Positions 25,052-32,560 of a DNA stretch of 64,000 bases are shown here, piece after piece; the stretch's first letter is position 1; each line of letters begins with the position of its first letter. The position numbers and the translations under genes are program-made. The DNA is taken from NCBI RefSeq assembly GCF_007065885.1, contig NZ_CP041409.1, positions 992,001-1,056,000 on the forward strand, given 5' to 3'. Below the pieces are notes generated by a model. It saw only the letters and a list, made by a program, of their open reading frames with translations, did no database searches and was not told the DNA's origin. This DNA is from Altererythrobacter sp. TH136. Lineage in GTDB: Bacteria; Pseudomonadota; Alphaproteobacteria; Sphingomonadales; Sphingomonadaceae.

Positions 25052-26344
25052 CTACGCCGCGCACGCCCGCAGCGCCCGCCGCTCCGCGGCCAGCAGCGAT
25101 CGATTTCGGGGGTCCGACAGCGTCGCGTCCACCTCATCCAGCGCGGCAAGGGCGCGGGTGCGCGCGTTGACGTCCCCCGCCAGGTACGGACGCAGCTGAC
25201 CGAACGCGCTGGCGAGGTAATCTTCGAAGCCCAGCCGATCGGCGACCAGCCGGGCCTCGCCTCCCTCGCCCGCCATAACGTCGGGGGCCGGTCGCATGAG
25301 AGCAAGTTCGGACAAGGCCGCGCCCAGCCAGTCGATGCAGGCGATCGCGGTGAAGGGATCATTGACCCCGGGCGACAGGGCGCGCGTGGCGATCTCCACC
25401 AGTTCATCGATGCCATAGCGCAAATCCTGCTGCGCGCTCCGGCGATCACCGATGGCGAAGGCGGCGTTGCATGCTTGCGCGATCGACGGATCAACCGCTT
25501 CTCTAGGCCAGACCTCCACGATCGCGCGGCCGTTGTGCATGAAATCACCCGCGCGGCGGACCAGCCGCACCGTCAGCTGATGACGCTCGGCGAAATCGAT
25601 CAGCACGCCTTCGTCGATCGCTTCGATATAGCCTGTCCGGTCGGCGGCGACGCGGACCGCTCCATCGAGGGGCGATGCCGGCGGTCCGGGTAACAGGTCG
25701 CTGCGCTCGGCGGCACGGTCGCGGATGTCGCTGAGCAGCTGCCTGCCGATCTTCGCGATCACGTTGTTGATATGGATGCCCGAGGTGACATGGTGCACGA
25801 AGTAGATCAGCACGCTGATCGACAGGATCGCCAGCGCCAGCGCGCCGAACATCGCTACGTGCGGCACGAATGCCTCGCGCACGGTGCCTGCCCTGTCGGC
25901 GCTCGCTTCTTCCGCGCTGCGGATCGTTCGCAACACCACCAGGCAATAGAGGAACGTTCCCACGAACACGCCCAGGGTCACCTGATTGCCGCGATCGCGG
26001 ATGAAGTTGCTCAGCAATCGCGGCCCGTACTGGCCCGAGGCGTAGGTCACGGCCGCCAGGGTGATGGAGAACACCACGCCCGCGACAGTGATGGTCGACC
26101 CTGCGATGGTGGCAAGGATCTGGCGGGCGCCATCGGGGCGCGTGCCATAGAGCCATTCGTAGCGGCCCAGCCAGGCATCCCCGATCCGCACGTCGAGCAG
26201 GATCGCGGCAAGACCCAGCACCAGGCCGACCAGCGCCAGAAGCCCGGGGACGAACCAGTAGCTGTCGCGGATGTCCTCGACCAGCTTCCGCACGCGTACG
26301 CGAAACGCCACCCGCTTAGCCCGCGCGCGTCGCTGGCGGCGCAC
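25052..26344 (-). CDS. DUF2254 family membrane protein
   Basis: A 430-residue protein with four hydrophobic segments in the N-terminal half: WFVPGLLALVGLVLGLAAILL, ITVAGVVFSITLAAVTYAS, VTLGVFVGTFLYCLVVL and FGALALAILSISVLIYFVHHV. The soluble C-terminal domain contains YGIDELVEIATRALSPGVNDPFTA, the best conserved part of DUF2254. Function is unknown; family members are found across proteobacteria. Start taken as GTG at 26342-26344; a later GTG (26311) is possible. A short upstream reading frame overlaps the 5' end. Confidence 0.88.
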   Translation of the reverse strand: MRRQRRARAKRVAFRVRVRKLVEDIRDSYWFVPGLLALVGLVLGLAAILLDVRIGDAWLGRYEWLYGTRPDGARQILATIAGSTITVAGVVFSITLAAVTYASGQYGPRLLSNFIRDRGNQVTLGVFVGTFLYCLVVLRTIRSAEEASADRAGTVREAFVPHVAMFGALALAILSISVLIYFVHHVTSGIHINNVIAKIGRQLLSDIRDRAAERSDLLPGPPASPLDGAVRVAADRTGYIEAIDEGVLIDFAERHQLTVRLVRRAGDFMHNGRAIVEVWPREAVDPSIAQACNAAFAIGDRRSAQQDLRYGIDELVEIATRALSPGVNDPFTAIACIDWLGAALSELALMRPAPDVMAGEGGEARLVADRLGFEDYLASAFGQLRPYLAGDVNARTRALAALDEVDATLSDPRNRSLLAAERRALRACAA

Positions 26345-26411
26345 AGGGCGCCAGGAAACCGCGCGTCACCGCGCAGCCGCTGCCGGCACCCGGCCCGCCG
26401 TCGTCGGTCAT
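26316..26411 (-). CDS. Possible 31-residue upstream peptide overlapping the DUF2254 gene
   Basis: The ATG at 26409-26411 is preceded by AAAAGGGGAAGCAC, one of the best ribosome sites nearby, and opens a frame that ends in TAA at 26316-26318, inside the beginning of the DUF2254 gene. The peptide is Gly/Pro/Ala-rich with two cysteines (it starts MTDDGGPGAGSGC). Overlap with the weakly initiated GTG of DUF2254 suggests a leader peptide or translational coupling. Against it: composition gives no fold and the length is close to chance. Confidence 0.3.
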   Translation of the reverse strand: MTDDGGPGAGSGCAVTRGFLAPCAPPATRAG

Positions 26412-26461
26412 GTGCTTCCCCTTTTGAGGGTCAACGCGGGTCAGCGGGAATGGTCCCGGGG

Positions 26462-28234
26462 TCAATCGTACGTCACGCCCGGCAACCCCTGCCCGCCATC
26501 GGCGATGAAGGCGTCGATCCGCGCTTCGAGTTCGGGCAGCGGCACGGATCCGAGCGCCAGCACCACATCGTGGAACTTGCGGATGTCGAACGCCGCACCC
26601 AGCGCGCCTTCGGCCTTGGTCCGCATCCGCCGGATGGTCATTTCCCCCAGCTTGTAGGCGAGCGCCTGGCCGGGCCACGAGATGTACCGGTCCACCTCGG
26701 TCTCCACCTCGTGCCGCGACAGCGCGGTGCGGTCCGCGAGATAGGCGATGGCCCGGTCGCGGGTCCAGCCATCGTGGTGAATGCCGGTGTCGATCACCAG
26801 CCGCGCGGCACGCCACATCTCGTAGCTCAGCCGGCCAAAGCGTTCTTCCGGCGTGCGGTAGATGCCCATCTCCTCGCCCAGGAACTCGGTGTAGAGGCCC
26901 CAGCCTTCGCCCATCCCGCTAAAATAGAGGTTGCGGCGGAACTTGGGCTGCTCGCCCTGCTCCTGCTGGAACGCCATCTGGAAGCTATGCCCCGGCGCGC
27001 ACTCGTGCAGCGTCAGCGCGGGGATGTTGTACAGCGGGCGGGACGCGAGGTTGTAAGTGTTCATCTGGCACGCGTCCAGACCGCCGCGCCCCGCGGTATA
27101 GAAGGGCGCGATCGCATCGGCGACCGGCCGGATAGTGAAGCGCCTGCGCGGCAGGAAACCGAAGTAATCGGCCAGCTTCCCGTCCACCCGCTTCACCACG
27201 TAGGCGGATACGCCCATCAGCTCGTCGGGCGTGGCCGCGACCTGCGCGGGATCGGTGCGCAGCTTCTCGGTGAACTGCGCGATCGTGCCGGTGAAACCGA
27301 CCTCGGCCATGATCTTGCGCATTTCGCCTTCGATCCGGGCGACTTCGGCCAGGCCAGTCCGGTGGATCTCCGCGGGCTTGAGGTCGAGGGTCGTGTACTG
27401 GCGGATCTGCTGCTGGTAATACGCCTTGCCATCCGGCATCGCCTCGGCCGCCAGCGTCGTGCGCGCCTTGGGCGCGTACTCGTCGCGCAGGAATGTCAGC
27501 AGCTCGGCATAAGAGGGGGTGACGCCTTGCGCGATGGCCGCGCGCCCGTCCGCCCTCAGCCGCGCCTTGTCGGCGTCGGAAAATCGCGCAGGCATGTCGG
27601 CGAAGGCGCGCCAGAACGGGCTCTTCTCCGGCTCGTCGACGGTATAGGCCGCCAGGCTCCCGTCGCGCCCCGCCAACGTCACGCGCGGAACGCTGAACCC
27701 GCGCTTCAAACCTGCGCGCGCGTTGGCGATCTGCTCGTCGAAATGGCGCGGCAGCGCGCGCAGGCGGGCGATGTAATGCTCGTACTCGGTGACCGTCTGG
27801 TATCCGGTGGGCGCGTCCCAATAGCTCCAGAAATTGGAATCGCTGTCGAACGGCATCTCCCATTCGGCAAACTTCGCGTCCTCGATCGTCTCGGTCAGCG
27901 CGGCGCGCAGCACGGCGGCGTTGGTCTTTTCCGGGGATGACAGCGCCGCCAGGTCGATCGCGCCGAGCCGCCTGCGGAACTCTACCGCCTGCGCGGCGCG
28001 GGCCTGCTGGGCAGCGGGCGTCGCGGGCGCGATGGTCGGCCCCTGGTCGGTCGATCCGTCCGCGTTCTCGATCCAGCCGTACTCGCGCACCTGCCAGTTC
28101 CAGTATTCATCGTAGAGCGCCTGCAGCGCCTCGTCGGCAGGCCCCGCGGCGGCGTCCTGCGCGGCGGCGTCCTGCGCGGCGGCGGTGGTGGCGGACAAGG
28201 AGAGGGCGGCGGCAAGCAACAGCGTCGATTTCAT
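26462..28234 (-). CDS. DUF885 family exported metallopeptidase-like protein
   Basis: A 590-residue protein with a signal peptide (MKSTLLLAAALSLSATTAAA). The zinc-site motif HECAPGH in LTLHECAPGHSFQM, together with YFSGMGEGWGLYTEFLGEEMG further on, is the DUF885 signature and fits a periplasmic carboxypeptidase-like enzyme. Between the signal peptide and the domain is a short imperfect repeat of AAAQD units. The upstream in-frame ATG (28270) would put charged residues before the signal peptide, so 28232-28234 is chosen. Substrate is not predictable. Confidence 0.9.
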   Translation of the reverse strand: MKSTLLLAAALSLSATTAAAQDAAAQDAAAGPADEALQALYDEYWNWQVREYGWIENADGSTDQGPTIAPATPAAQQARAAQAVEFRRRLGAIDLAALSSPEKTNAAVLRAALTETIEDAKFAEWEMPFDSDSNFWSYWDAPTGYQTVTEYEHYIARLRALPRHFDEQIANARAGLKRGFSVPRVTLAGRDGSLAAYTVDEPEKSPFWRAFADMPARFSDADKARLRADGRAAIAQGVTPSYAELLTFLRDEYAPKARTTLAAEAMPDGKAYYQQQIRQYTTLDLKPAEIHRTGLAEVARIEGEMRKIMAEVGFTGTIAQFTEKLRTDPAQVAATPDELMGVSAYVVKRVDGKLADYFGFLPRRRFTIRPVADAIAPFYTAGRGGLDACQMNTYNLASRPLYNIPALTLHECAPGHSFQMAFQQEQGEQPKFRRNLYFSGMGEGWGLYTEFLGEEMGIYRTPEERFGRLSYEMWRAARLVIDTGIHHDGWTRDRAIAYLADRTALSRHEVETEVDRYISWPGQALAYKLGEMTIRRMRTKAEGALGAAFDIRKFHDVVLALGSVPLPELEARIDAFIADGGQGLPGVTYD

Positions 28235-28360
28235 GCGCGCCTTCCTGCTGCCCGGCCGGCGTGCTGTCAAACCTGGCGGGCCAGAGCTACGAATGGTGAA
28301 AGAATTTTCCTACACAAACCCATCTGGTTACAGACCGACCGTTTCAACCGGAGTAAGCAC

Positions 28361-28774
28361 ATGTCTATCCTCGACGTCCTGATCGGTCCCGTCACCTCGA
28401 TCATCGACAAGGTCATTCCCGACAAGCAGGCCGCCGCGCAGGCGAAGCTTGAACTGTTGCAACTGGAAGGGACGCACGAACTCAGGCTGATCGAAACCCA
28501 GCTATCGGCCATTGTTACGGAGGCTGCGTCGTCCGATCCCTGGACCAGCCGCGCGCGGCCGAGCTTCCTCTATGTCATGTACGTGATGCTGCTCGCCGCG
28601 CTGCCGATCGGCATCCTGTCGCTGTTTGCCCCCGGCACCGCCGAGACGATTGCCGGATCGATGACCGCATACCTGCGCGGCCTGCCGGAGGAACTCTACG
28701 CCCTCTTCGGCACCGGCTACCTCGGCTACACCGCCGCGCGCCAGTGGGGGAAGATCAAGGGGGTGGAGGGATAA
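28361..28774 (+). CDS. GTA-type holin (3TM holin family)
   Basis: A 137-residue protein matching the family of holins used for release of gene transfer agents. An amphipathic N-terminus (SILDVLIGPVTSIIDKVIPD) leads to a charged helix KLELLQLEGTHELRLIETQL, then SSDPWTSRARPSFLYVMYVM, the conserved Trp-Thr-Ser-Arg-Ala-Arg-Pro step into the first membrane helix, and further hydrophobic segments. A good CGGAGTAA ribosome site precedes the ATG. No endolysin, capsid or terminase gene is adjacent; its neighbours are the DUF885 gene and aroQ. Other small phage-like holins are an alternative reading. Confidence 0.72.
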   Translation: MSILDVLIGPVTSIIDKVIPDKQAAAQAKLELLQLEGTHELRLIETQLSAIVTEAASSDPWTSRARPSFLYVMYVMLLAALPIGILSLFAPGTAETIAGSMTAYLRGLPEELYALFGTGYLGYTAARQWGKIKGVEG

Positions 28775-28792
28775 GTTGTTTCGGCTCTGAAC

Positions 28793-28812
28793 AGTGTGAC
28801 ACGTGTGACACT
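28793..28812 (+). repeat. 20-bp repeated element, copy 1 (upstream of aroQ)
   Basis: AGTGTGACACGTGTGACACT, preceded by AC. It contains two tandem GTGTGACAC units and is also a palindrome about its centre except for one position in each half. It starts 18 bases after the holin stop and ends 54 bases before the aroQ ATG. Nine bases beyond it CCGGC (28822-28826) pairs with GCCGG (28837-28841). Two more copies occur at 42934 and 47660 in this window. Confidence 0.85.
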
Positions 28813-28866
28813 CGCCCCAGTCCGGCATGCTTGCACGCCGGGCCGCGGGGTCTGTAAGCAGCGCGG

Positions 28867-29301
28867 ATGAGCAACCTCGTCTATGTCCTCAACGGTCCCA
28901 ACCTCAACCTGCTCGGCACGCGGGAGCCGGAGATCTACGGCTCCGCCACGCTCGACGAGATCGCCAGGATGCTCGAGGACCGGGGGCAGGAACTGGGGCT
29001 GGAAGTCGACGTGCGCCAGTCGAACCATGAGGGCCATCTCGTCGACTGGCTGCACGAGGCGAATGCCGAAGGGGCCAGGGCGGTGCTGCTCAACGCCGGG
29101 GCCTATACCCATACCTCGATCGCGCTGCTCGATGCGATCAAGGCGATCGCCGTGCCGGTGATCGAAGTGCATCTGTCCGATCCACTGACGCGCGAGGCGT
29201 TCCGGCACGTATCCTATGTCGGCATGGGCGCGGTGGCCGAGGTGAAGGGCCTGGGTCCGCAAAGCTATGTCACCGCGCTGGAAAAGGCGGCGGCGCTCTA
29301 G
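28867..29301 (+). CDS. aroQ: 3-dehydroquinate dehydratase, type II
   Basis: Shikimate-pathway enzyme of 144 residues that dehydrates 3-dehydroquinate, forming a dodecamer in the cytoplasm. Type II marks: VLNGPNLNLLGTREPEIYG with catalytic Tyr24, the lid arginine Arg19, Asn76 and His82 in LLNAGAYTHTSIAL, and the VIEVHLSDP strand with His102. It is 73 bases ahead of accB on the same strand, and aroQ-accB-accC is a common proteobacterial operon. The repeated 20-bp element lies just upstream. Confidence 0.96.
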   Translation: MSNLVYVLNGPNLNLLGTREPEIYGSATLDEIARMLEDRGQELGLEVDVRQSNHEGHLVDWLHEANAEGARAVLLNAGAYTHTSIALLDAIKAIAVPVIEVHLSDPLTREAFRHVSYVGMGAVAEVKGLGPQSYVTALEKAAAL

Positions 29302-29374
29302 CGGCTTGCTAGTGGCTTGCGGTTGGCGGACGAGCCGCGCATAGGCACTCGCCTGACACAACAAGGGGCAGGCA

Positions 29375-29860
29375 ATGGCCGAAACCAAGGACGCAAGCGC
29401 GCGGAGCTCGGGCATGAACGTCGACACCAAACTGGTCCGTGAACTGGCCGAACTGCTGGCGGAAACCGGGCTGACCGAAATCGAGGTCGAAGATGGCGAC
29501 CGCAAGGTCCGCGTCGCCCGCGGCGGGGTGATGATGGCGTCCGCGCCGCAACCGATGGCGGCCGCGCCAGCCGCGGCACCCCCGTCCGCCGCAGTCGCGC
29601 CGACGCCGGCTGCACCGACCGCGAATGCAGACGCGCTCAAGTCGCCGATGGTCGGGACCGTCTATCTTACGCCGGAACCGGGCGCCCAGCCGTTCGTCAA
29701 GGTCGGCGACACCGTCAAGCAGGGCGACACCCTGTTGATCGTCGAGGCGATGAAGGTGATGAACCCGATCGCCGCCGACAAGGCAGGGACGATTGAGGCG
29801 ATTCTGGTCGAGAACGCGCAGCCGGTGGAATACGACCAGCCGCTGGTCGTGATCGGCTGA
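29375..29860 (+). CDS. accB: Acetyl-CoA carboxylase biotin carboxyl carrier protein
   Basis: A 161-residue BCCP that carries the biotin between the carboxylase and the carboxyltransferase in malonyl-CoA synthesis. The N-terminal dimerisation helix region ([21 protein letters not shown]) is joined by a Pro/Ala linker (about residues 55-85) to the lipoyl-like domain. The biotinylated Lys127 lies in VEAMKVMN. Start ATG at 29375 after AAGGGGCAGGCA. It is followed by accC after only seven bases. Confidence 0.97.
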   Translation: MAETKDASARSSGMNVDTKLVRELAELLAETGLTEIEVEDGDRKVRVARGGVMMASAPQPMAAAPAAAPPSAAVAPTPAAPTANADALKSPMVGTVYLTPEPGAQPFVKVGDTVKQGDTLLIVEAMKVMNPIAADKAGTIEAILVENAQPVEYDQPLVVIG

Positions 29861-29867
29861 TCCGGCC

Positions 29868-31217
29868 ATGCCGATTACCCGTATCCTGATCGCGAACCGC
29901 GGCGAAATCGCGCTGCGGATCCATCGTGCGGCCCACGAAATGGGCATCGAGACGGTCGCGGTGCACTCGACCGCCGATACCGATGCGATGCACGTGCGCC
30001 TGGCCGACCACGCGGTGTGCATCGGTCCGCCGCCGGCGACCGACAGCTACCTCAACGTCGCGGCGATTATCTCGGCGGCCGAGATCGCCCATGCCGATGC
30101 GATCCACCCCGGCTATGGCTTCCTGTCGGAGAACGCCAAGTTCGCCGAGATCGTCGAGGCGCACGGCCTCGCCTGGATCGGCCCCAAGCCCGAGCATATC
30201 CGCACGATGGGCGACAAGGTGGAAGCCAAGCGCACCGCCGGCGCGCTCGGCCTGCCGCTGGTCCCCGGCAGCGATGGCGCGGTCAGCGACTTCGATGAAG
30301 CGCGCGCCATCGCGGCGGAGATCGGCTATCCCGTGATCATCAAGGCTGCGAGCGGCGGCGGCGGCCGCGGCATGAAGGTGTGCGAGGCGGAAGAACAGCT
30401 CGAAACGCTGATGCGTCAGGCCGGCAGCGAGGCGAAGGCCGCGTTCGGCGACGCCACGGTCTATATTGAAAAATACCTCGGCAACCCGCGCCACATCGAA
30501 TTCCAGGTGTTCGGCGACGGGCGCGGCAACGCGGTCCATCTGGGAGAGCGCGACTGTTCGCTCCAGCGCCGGCACCAGAAGGTGCTGGAGGAAGCGCCCT
30601 CGCCGATCATCACCGCGGAAGAGCGCGATCGGATGGGCATGATCTGTGCGAACGCGATGGCGGACATGGGATACCGCGGCGCGGGCACGATCGAATTCCT
30701 GTGGGAAAACGGCGAGTTCTATTTCATCGAGATGAACACGCGTCTGCAGGTGGAACACCCGGTGACGGAGATGATCACCGGCATCGATCTGGTGCGCGAA
30801 CAGATCCGCATCGCCGATGGCAAGGACCTGTCGTGCAGCCAGGCCGACATCACCTTCACCGGCCACGCGATCGAGTGCCGCATCAATGCGGAAGACGCCT
30901 GGACCTTCGCCCCTTCACCGGGAATGGTCACCGCCTATCACGCCGCCGGCGGGATGCACGTGCGGGTCGATAGTGGGCTTTACGCCGGGTATAAGATCCC
31001 GCCGTACTACGACAGCATGATCGCCAAGCTGATCGTTTATGGCCGCAACCGCGAACGATGCATCATGCGGCTGCGGCGGGCCCTCGAGGAAATGGTCGTC
31101 GAAGGCGTCAAGACCAGCATCCCGCTCCACCGGGAACTGATCCGCCAGGACGATGTCCTCAGCGGAGATTATTCGATCAAATGGCTGGAGGACTGGCTCC
31201 GGGAACGCGAAGCCTAA
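29868..31217 (+). CDS. accC: Acetyl-CoA carboxylase, biotin carboxylase subunit
   Basis: ATP-grasp enzyme of 449 residues that carboxylates biotin on AccB. Visible are the N-terminal [13 protein letters not shown], the nucleotide loop [13 protein letters not shown], the [13 protein letters not shown] active-site stretch, and the catalytic [15 protein letters not shown] segment. Full family length. The start overlaps nothing; ATG at 29868. With accB it forms the tight pair usual in proteobacteria; accA and accD are outside the window. Confidence 0.98.
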   Translation: MPITRILIANRGEIALRIHRAAHEMGIETVAVHSTADTDAMHVRLADHAVCIGPPPATDSYLNVAAIISAAEIAHADAIHPGYGFLSENAKFAEIVEAHGLAWIGPKPEHIRTMGDKVEAKRTAGALGLPLVPGSDGAVSDFDEARAIAAEIGYPVIIKAASGGGGRGMKVCEAEEQLETLMRQAGSEAKAAFGDATVYIEKYLGNPRHIEFQVFGDGRGNAVHLGERDCSLQRRHQKVLEEAPSPIITAEERDRMGMICANAMADMGYRGAGTIEFLWENGEFYFIEMNTRLQVEHPVTEMITGIDLVREQIRIADGKDLSCSQADITFTGHAIECRINAEDAWTFAPSPGMVTAYHAAGGMHVRVDSGLYAGYKIPPYYDSMIAKLIVYGRNRERCIMRLRRALEEMVVEGVKTSIPLHRELIRQDDVLSGDYSIKWLEDWLREREA

Positions 31218-31244
31218 CTTTCGCGGGTGCTCAAGGGGATAGCA

Positions 31245-31271
31245 GGGGGCGAGCCGGTCTGGCCCGCCCCC
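31245..31271. terminator. Strong GC hairpin between accC and the convergent stress-protein gene
   Basis: GGGGGCGAGCC (31245-31255) and GGCCCGCCCCC (31261-31271) pair over eleven positions with one A-C mismatch and a GGTCT loop. It lies 28 bases past the accC stop and 11 bases from the opposing stop, so it can serve both genes. Only a short T-containing stretch follows. Confidence 0.6.
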
Positions 31272-31281
31272 CGCGATTTGC

Positions 31282-31797
31282 TTACGTGCGCGGGCGGCTG
31301 CGGTTATGGCCGCCGGCGTTGTACATCACTTCGGACGTGCGATCAGCGTCGTAGCCCGATTTCTCGTCGTCGACGGACATGAACACCGCGCCGTCCTTCA
31401 TCCGCGGGCTGTAGTACGCGGCGTCATCGTCATCGACGCCGTGGCCCTTCAGCACTTCGTTCATCGACCCGAACGCCGCGCCAGCCAGCGCGCCGATGCC
31501 CATCGCTTCGGGCACTACGCCGGCCGCGATCGCGCCAGCCGCCGCAATCGGGCCAACGCCGGGGATGGCGAGCGCCGCAACGCCGAGACCGGCACCCAAG
31601 GCGCCCCCGCCCAGAATACCGCGCAGGATGTTCTGGTGGTCTTCATCGGTCACGTTGCCGTCGGCGTCCGTAGTGATGGTGGTGCGGCCATGGTGGGCTA
31701 CGACCGAGATCGAATCGTCGCGCACCCCGGCGGTGCGCAGGTCGTCGACCGCGCGGCGGGCATGGTCATGGCTGTCGAAAATGGCGTGAGTAGGCAT
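31282..31797 (-). CDS. YflT-like stress protein with glycine-zipper segment
   Basis: A 171-residue protein. The N-terminus (THAIFDSHDHARRAVDDLRTAGVRDDSISVVAH) matches the heat-induced stress YflT fold, an alpha/beta module. The middle (GILGGGALGAGLGVAALAIPGVGPIAAAGAIAAGV) is a long Gly/Ala zipper able to insert in membranes. The C-terminus is acidic and ends GGHNRSRPRT. AAGGAGATTCGC sits before the ATG at 31795-31797. Likely a general stress or membrane-associated protein, with no defined reaction. Confidence 0.8.
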   Translation of the reverse strand: MPTHAIFDSHDHARRAVDDLRTAGVRDDSISVVAHHGRTTITTDADGNVTDEDHQNILRGILGGGALGAGLGVAALAIPGVGPIAAAGAIAAGVVPEAMGIGALAGAAFGSMNEVLKGHGVDDDDAAYYSPRMKDGAVFMSVDDEKSGYDADRTSEVMYNAGGHNRSRPRT

Positions 31798-31886
31798 GCG
31801 AATCTCCTTGTGGGTTATCACATACTCAAGCGCCGGCGCGGCGATGCGTTCCGACAGGGATTCGACAATCTGCCAAGCCGCGCGGT

Positions 31887-32354
31887 TTAGTCGGCGAGCG
31901 GCACCCCAGGTTCCTGCTTGGCGGTCCGAATGGTCAAAGATGTCTTTACGTTATCGACATTTGGCGCGGGCGTGAGCTTGCTTGTCAGGAACTCCTGGAA
32001 GCTCTGCAGATCGGGGCTGACGATCTTGAGGATGAAGTCGATCTCGCCGTTGAGCATGTGGCACTCGCGCACCTCGGGCAGCGACTTCATGTGATCCTCG
32101 AACTCGCGCAAGCTGCTTTCCGCCTGGCTTTTCAGGCTGACCATGGCGAACACCGTGATCGCAAAGCCGAGCTTCGACGGATCGAGATCGGCATGATAGC
32201 CGCGGATTACGCCCTCTTCCTCCAGCGCGCGCACGCGCCGAAGGCATGGCGGGGCGGTGAGGCCGACCCGGCTGGCGAGTTCCACATTCGTCACCCGGCC
32301 TTCGCTTTGCAGCTCTGCCAGCAGTTTGCGGTCGATATCGTCGAGATTGGCCAT
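31887..32354 (-). CDS. Lrp/AsnC family transcriptional regulator
   Basis: A 155-residue regulator. The N-terminal helix-turn-helix (LDDIDRKLLAELQSEGRVTNVELASRVGLTAPPCLRRVRALEEEGVI) is followed by the RAM ligand-binding domain with ECHMLNGEIDFILKIV, which usually senses amino acids. The ATG at 32352-32354 matches the family start; the frame continues upstream without support. A good promoter lies 74 bases upstream. The regulated genes are not adjacent in an obvious way; autoregulation is common in this family. Confidence 0.93.
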   Translation of the reverse strand: MANLDDIDRKLLAELQSEGRVTNVELASRVGLTAPPCLRRVRALEEEGVIRGYHADLDPSKLGFAITVFAMVSLKSQAESSLREFEDHMKSLPEVRECHMLNGEIDFILKIVSPDLQSFQEFLTSKLTPAPNVDNVKTSLTIRTAKQEPGVPLAD

Positions 32355-32427
32355 TGCCGCGCCCCCGCGAGATGGTACCCAGACATCGCCGGGCAATAAA
32401 GGCGGCAGATTACGGCACCGCCTGCTA

Positions 32428-32456
32428 ATTTTATTGTTTCTGCCAGCAATTGTCCC
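32428..32456 (-). promoter_or_regulatory. Probable promoter of the Lrp/AsnC gene
   Basis: On the minus strand GGGACA (32451-32456) and TAAAAT (32428-32433) are 17 bases apart. The -10 box matches the consensus at five of six positions and the -35 at four. It is in an AT-rich island unlike its surroundings, 74 bases upstream of the Lrp start codon. Confidence 0.55.
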
Positions 32457-32560
32457 GCTTTGCAACGCGGGGCCGAGCCCCAATGTTCACATCGGCGCTC
32501 CGTGATAGAACGAGCTGGGATACCGCCTCGCACCCGCGCCGAGCGCCTGACTGGAGCATG

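Noticed and set aside
25772-27940. 722-codon plus-strand frame opposite DUF2254 and DUF885
   Set aside because: Antisense shadow typical of high-GC codon bias; its translation is rich in His, Arg and Gln with no domain.
28793-28812. The repeated 20-bp element as a sigma-70 promoter using GTGACA as a -35 box
   Set aside because: A -10-like box at the right distance is not found consistently in all three copies (only a weak TATCGT at copy 2).
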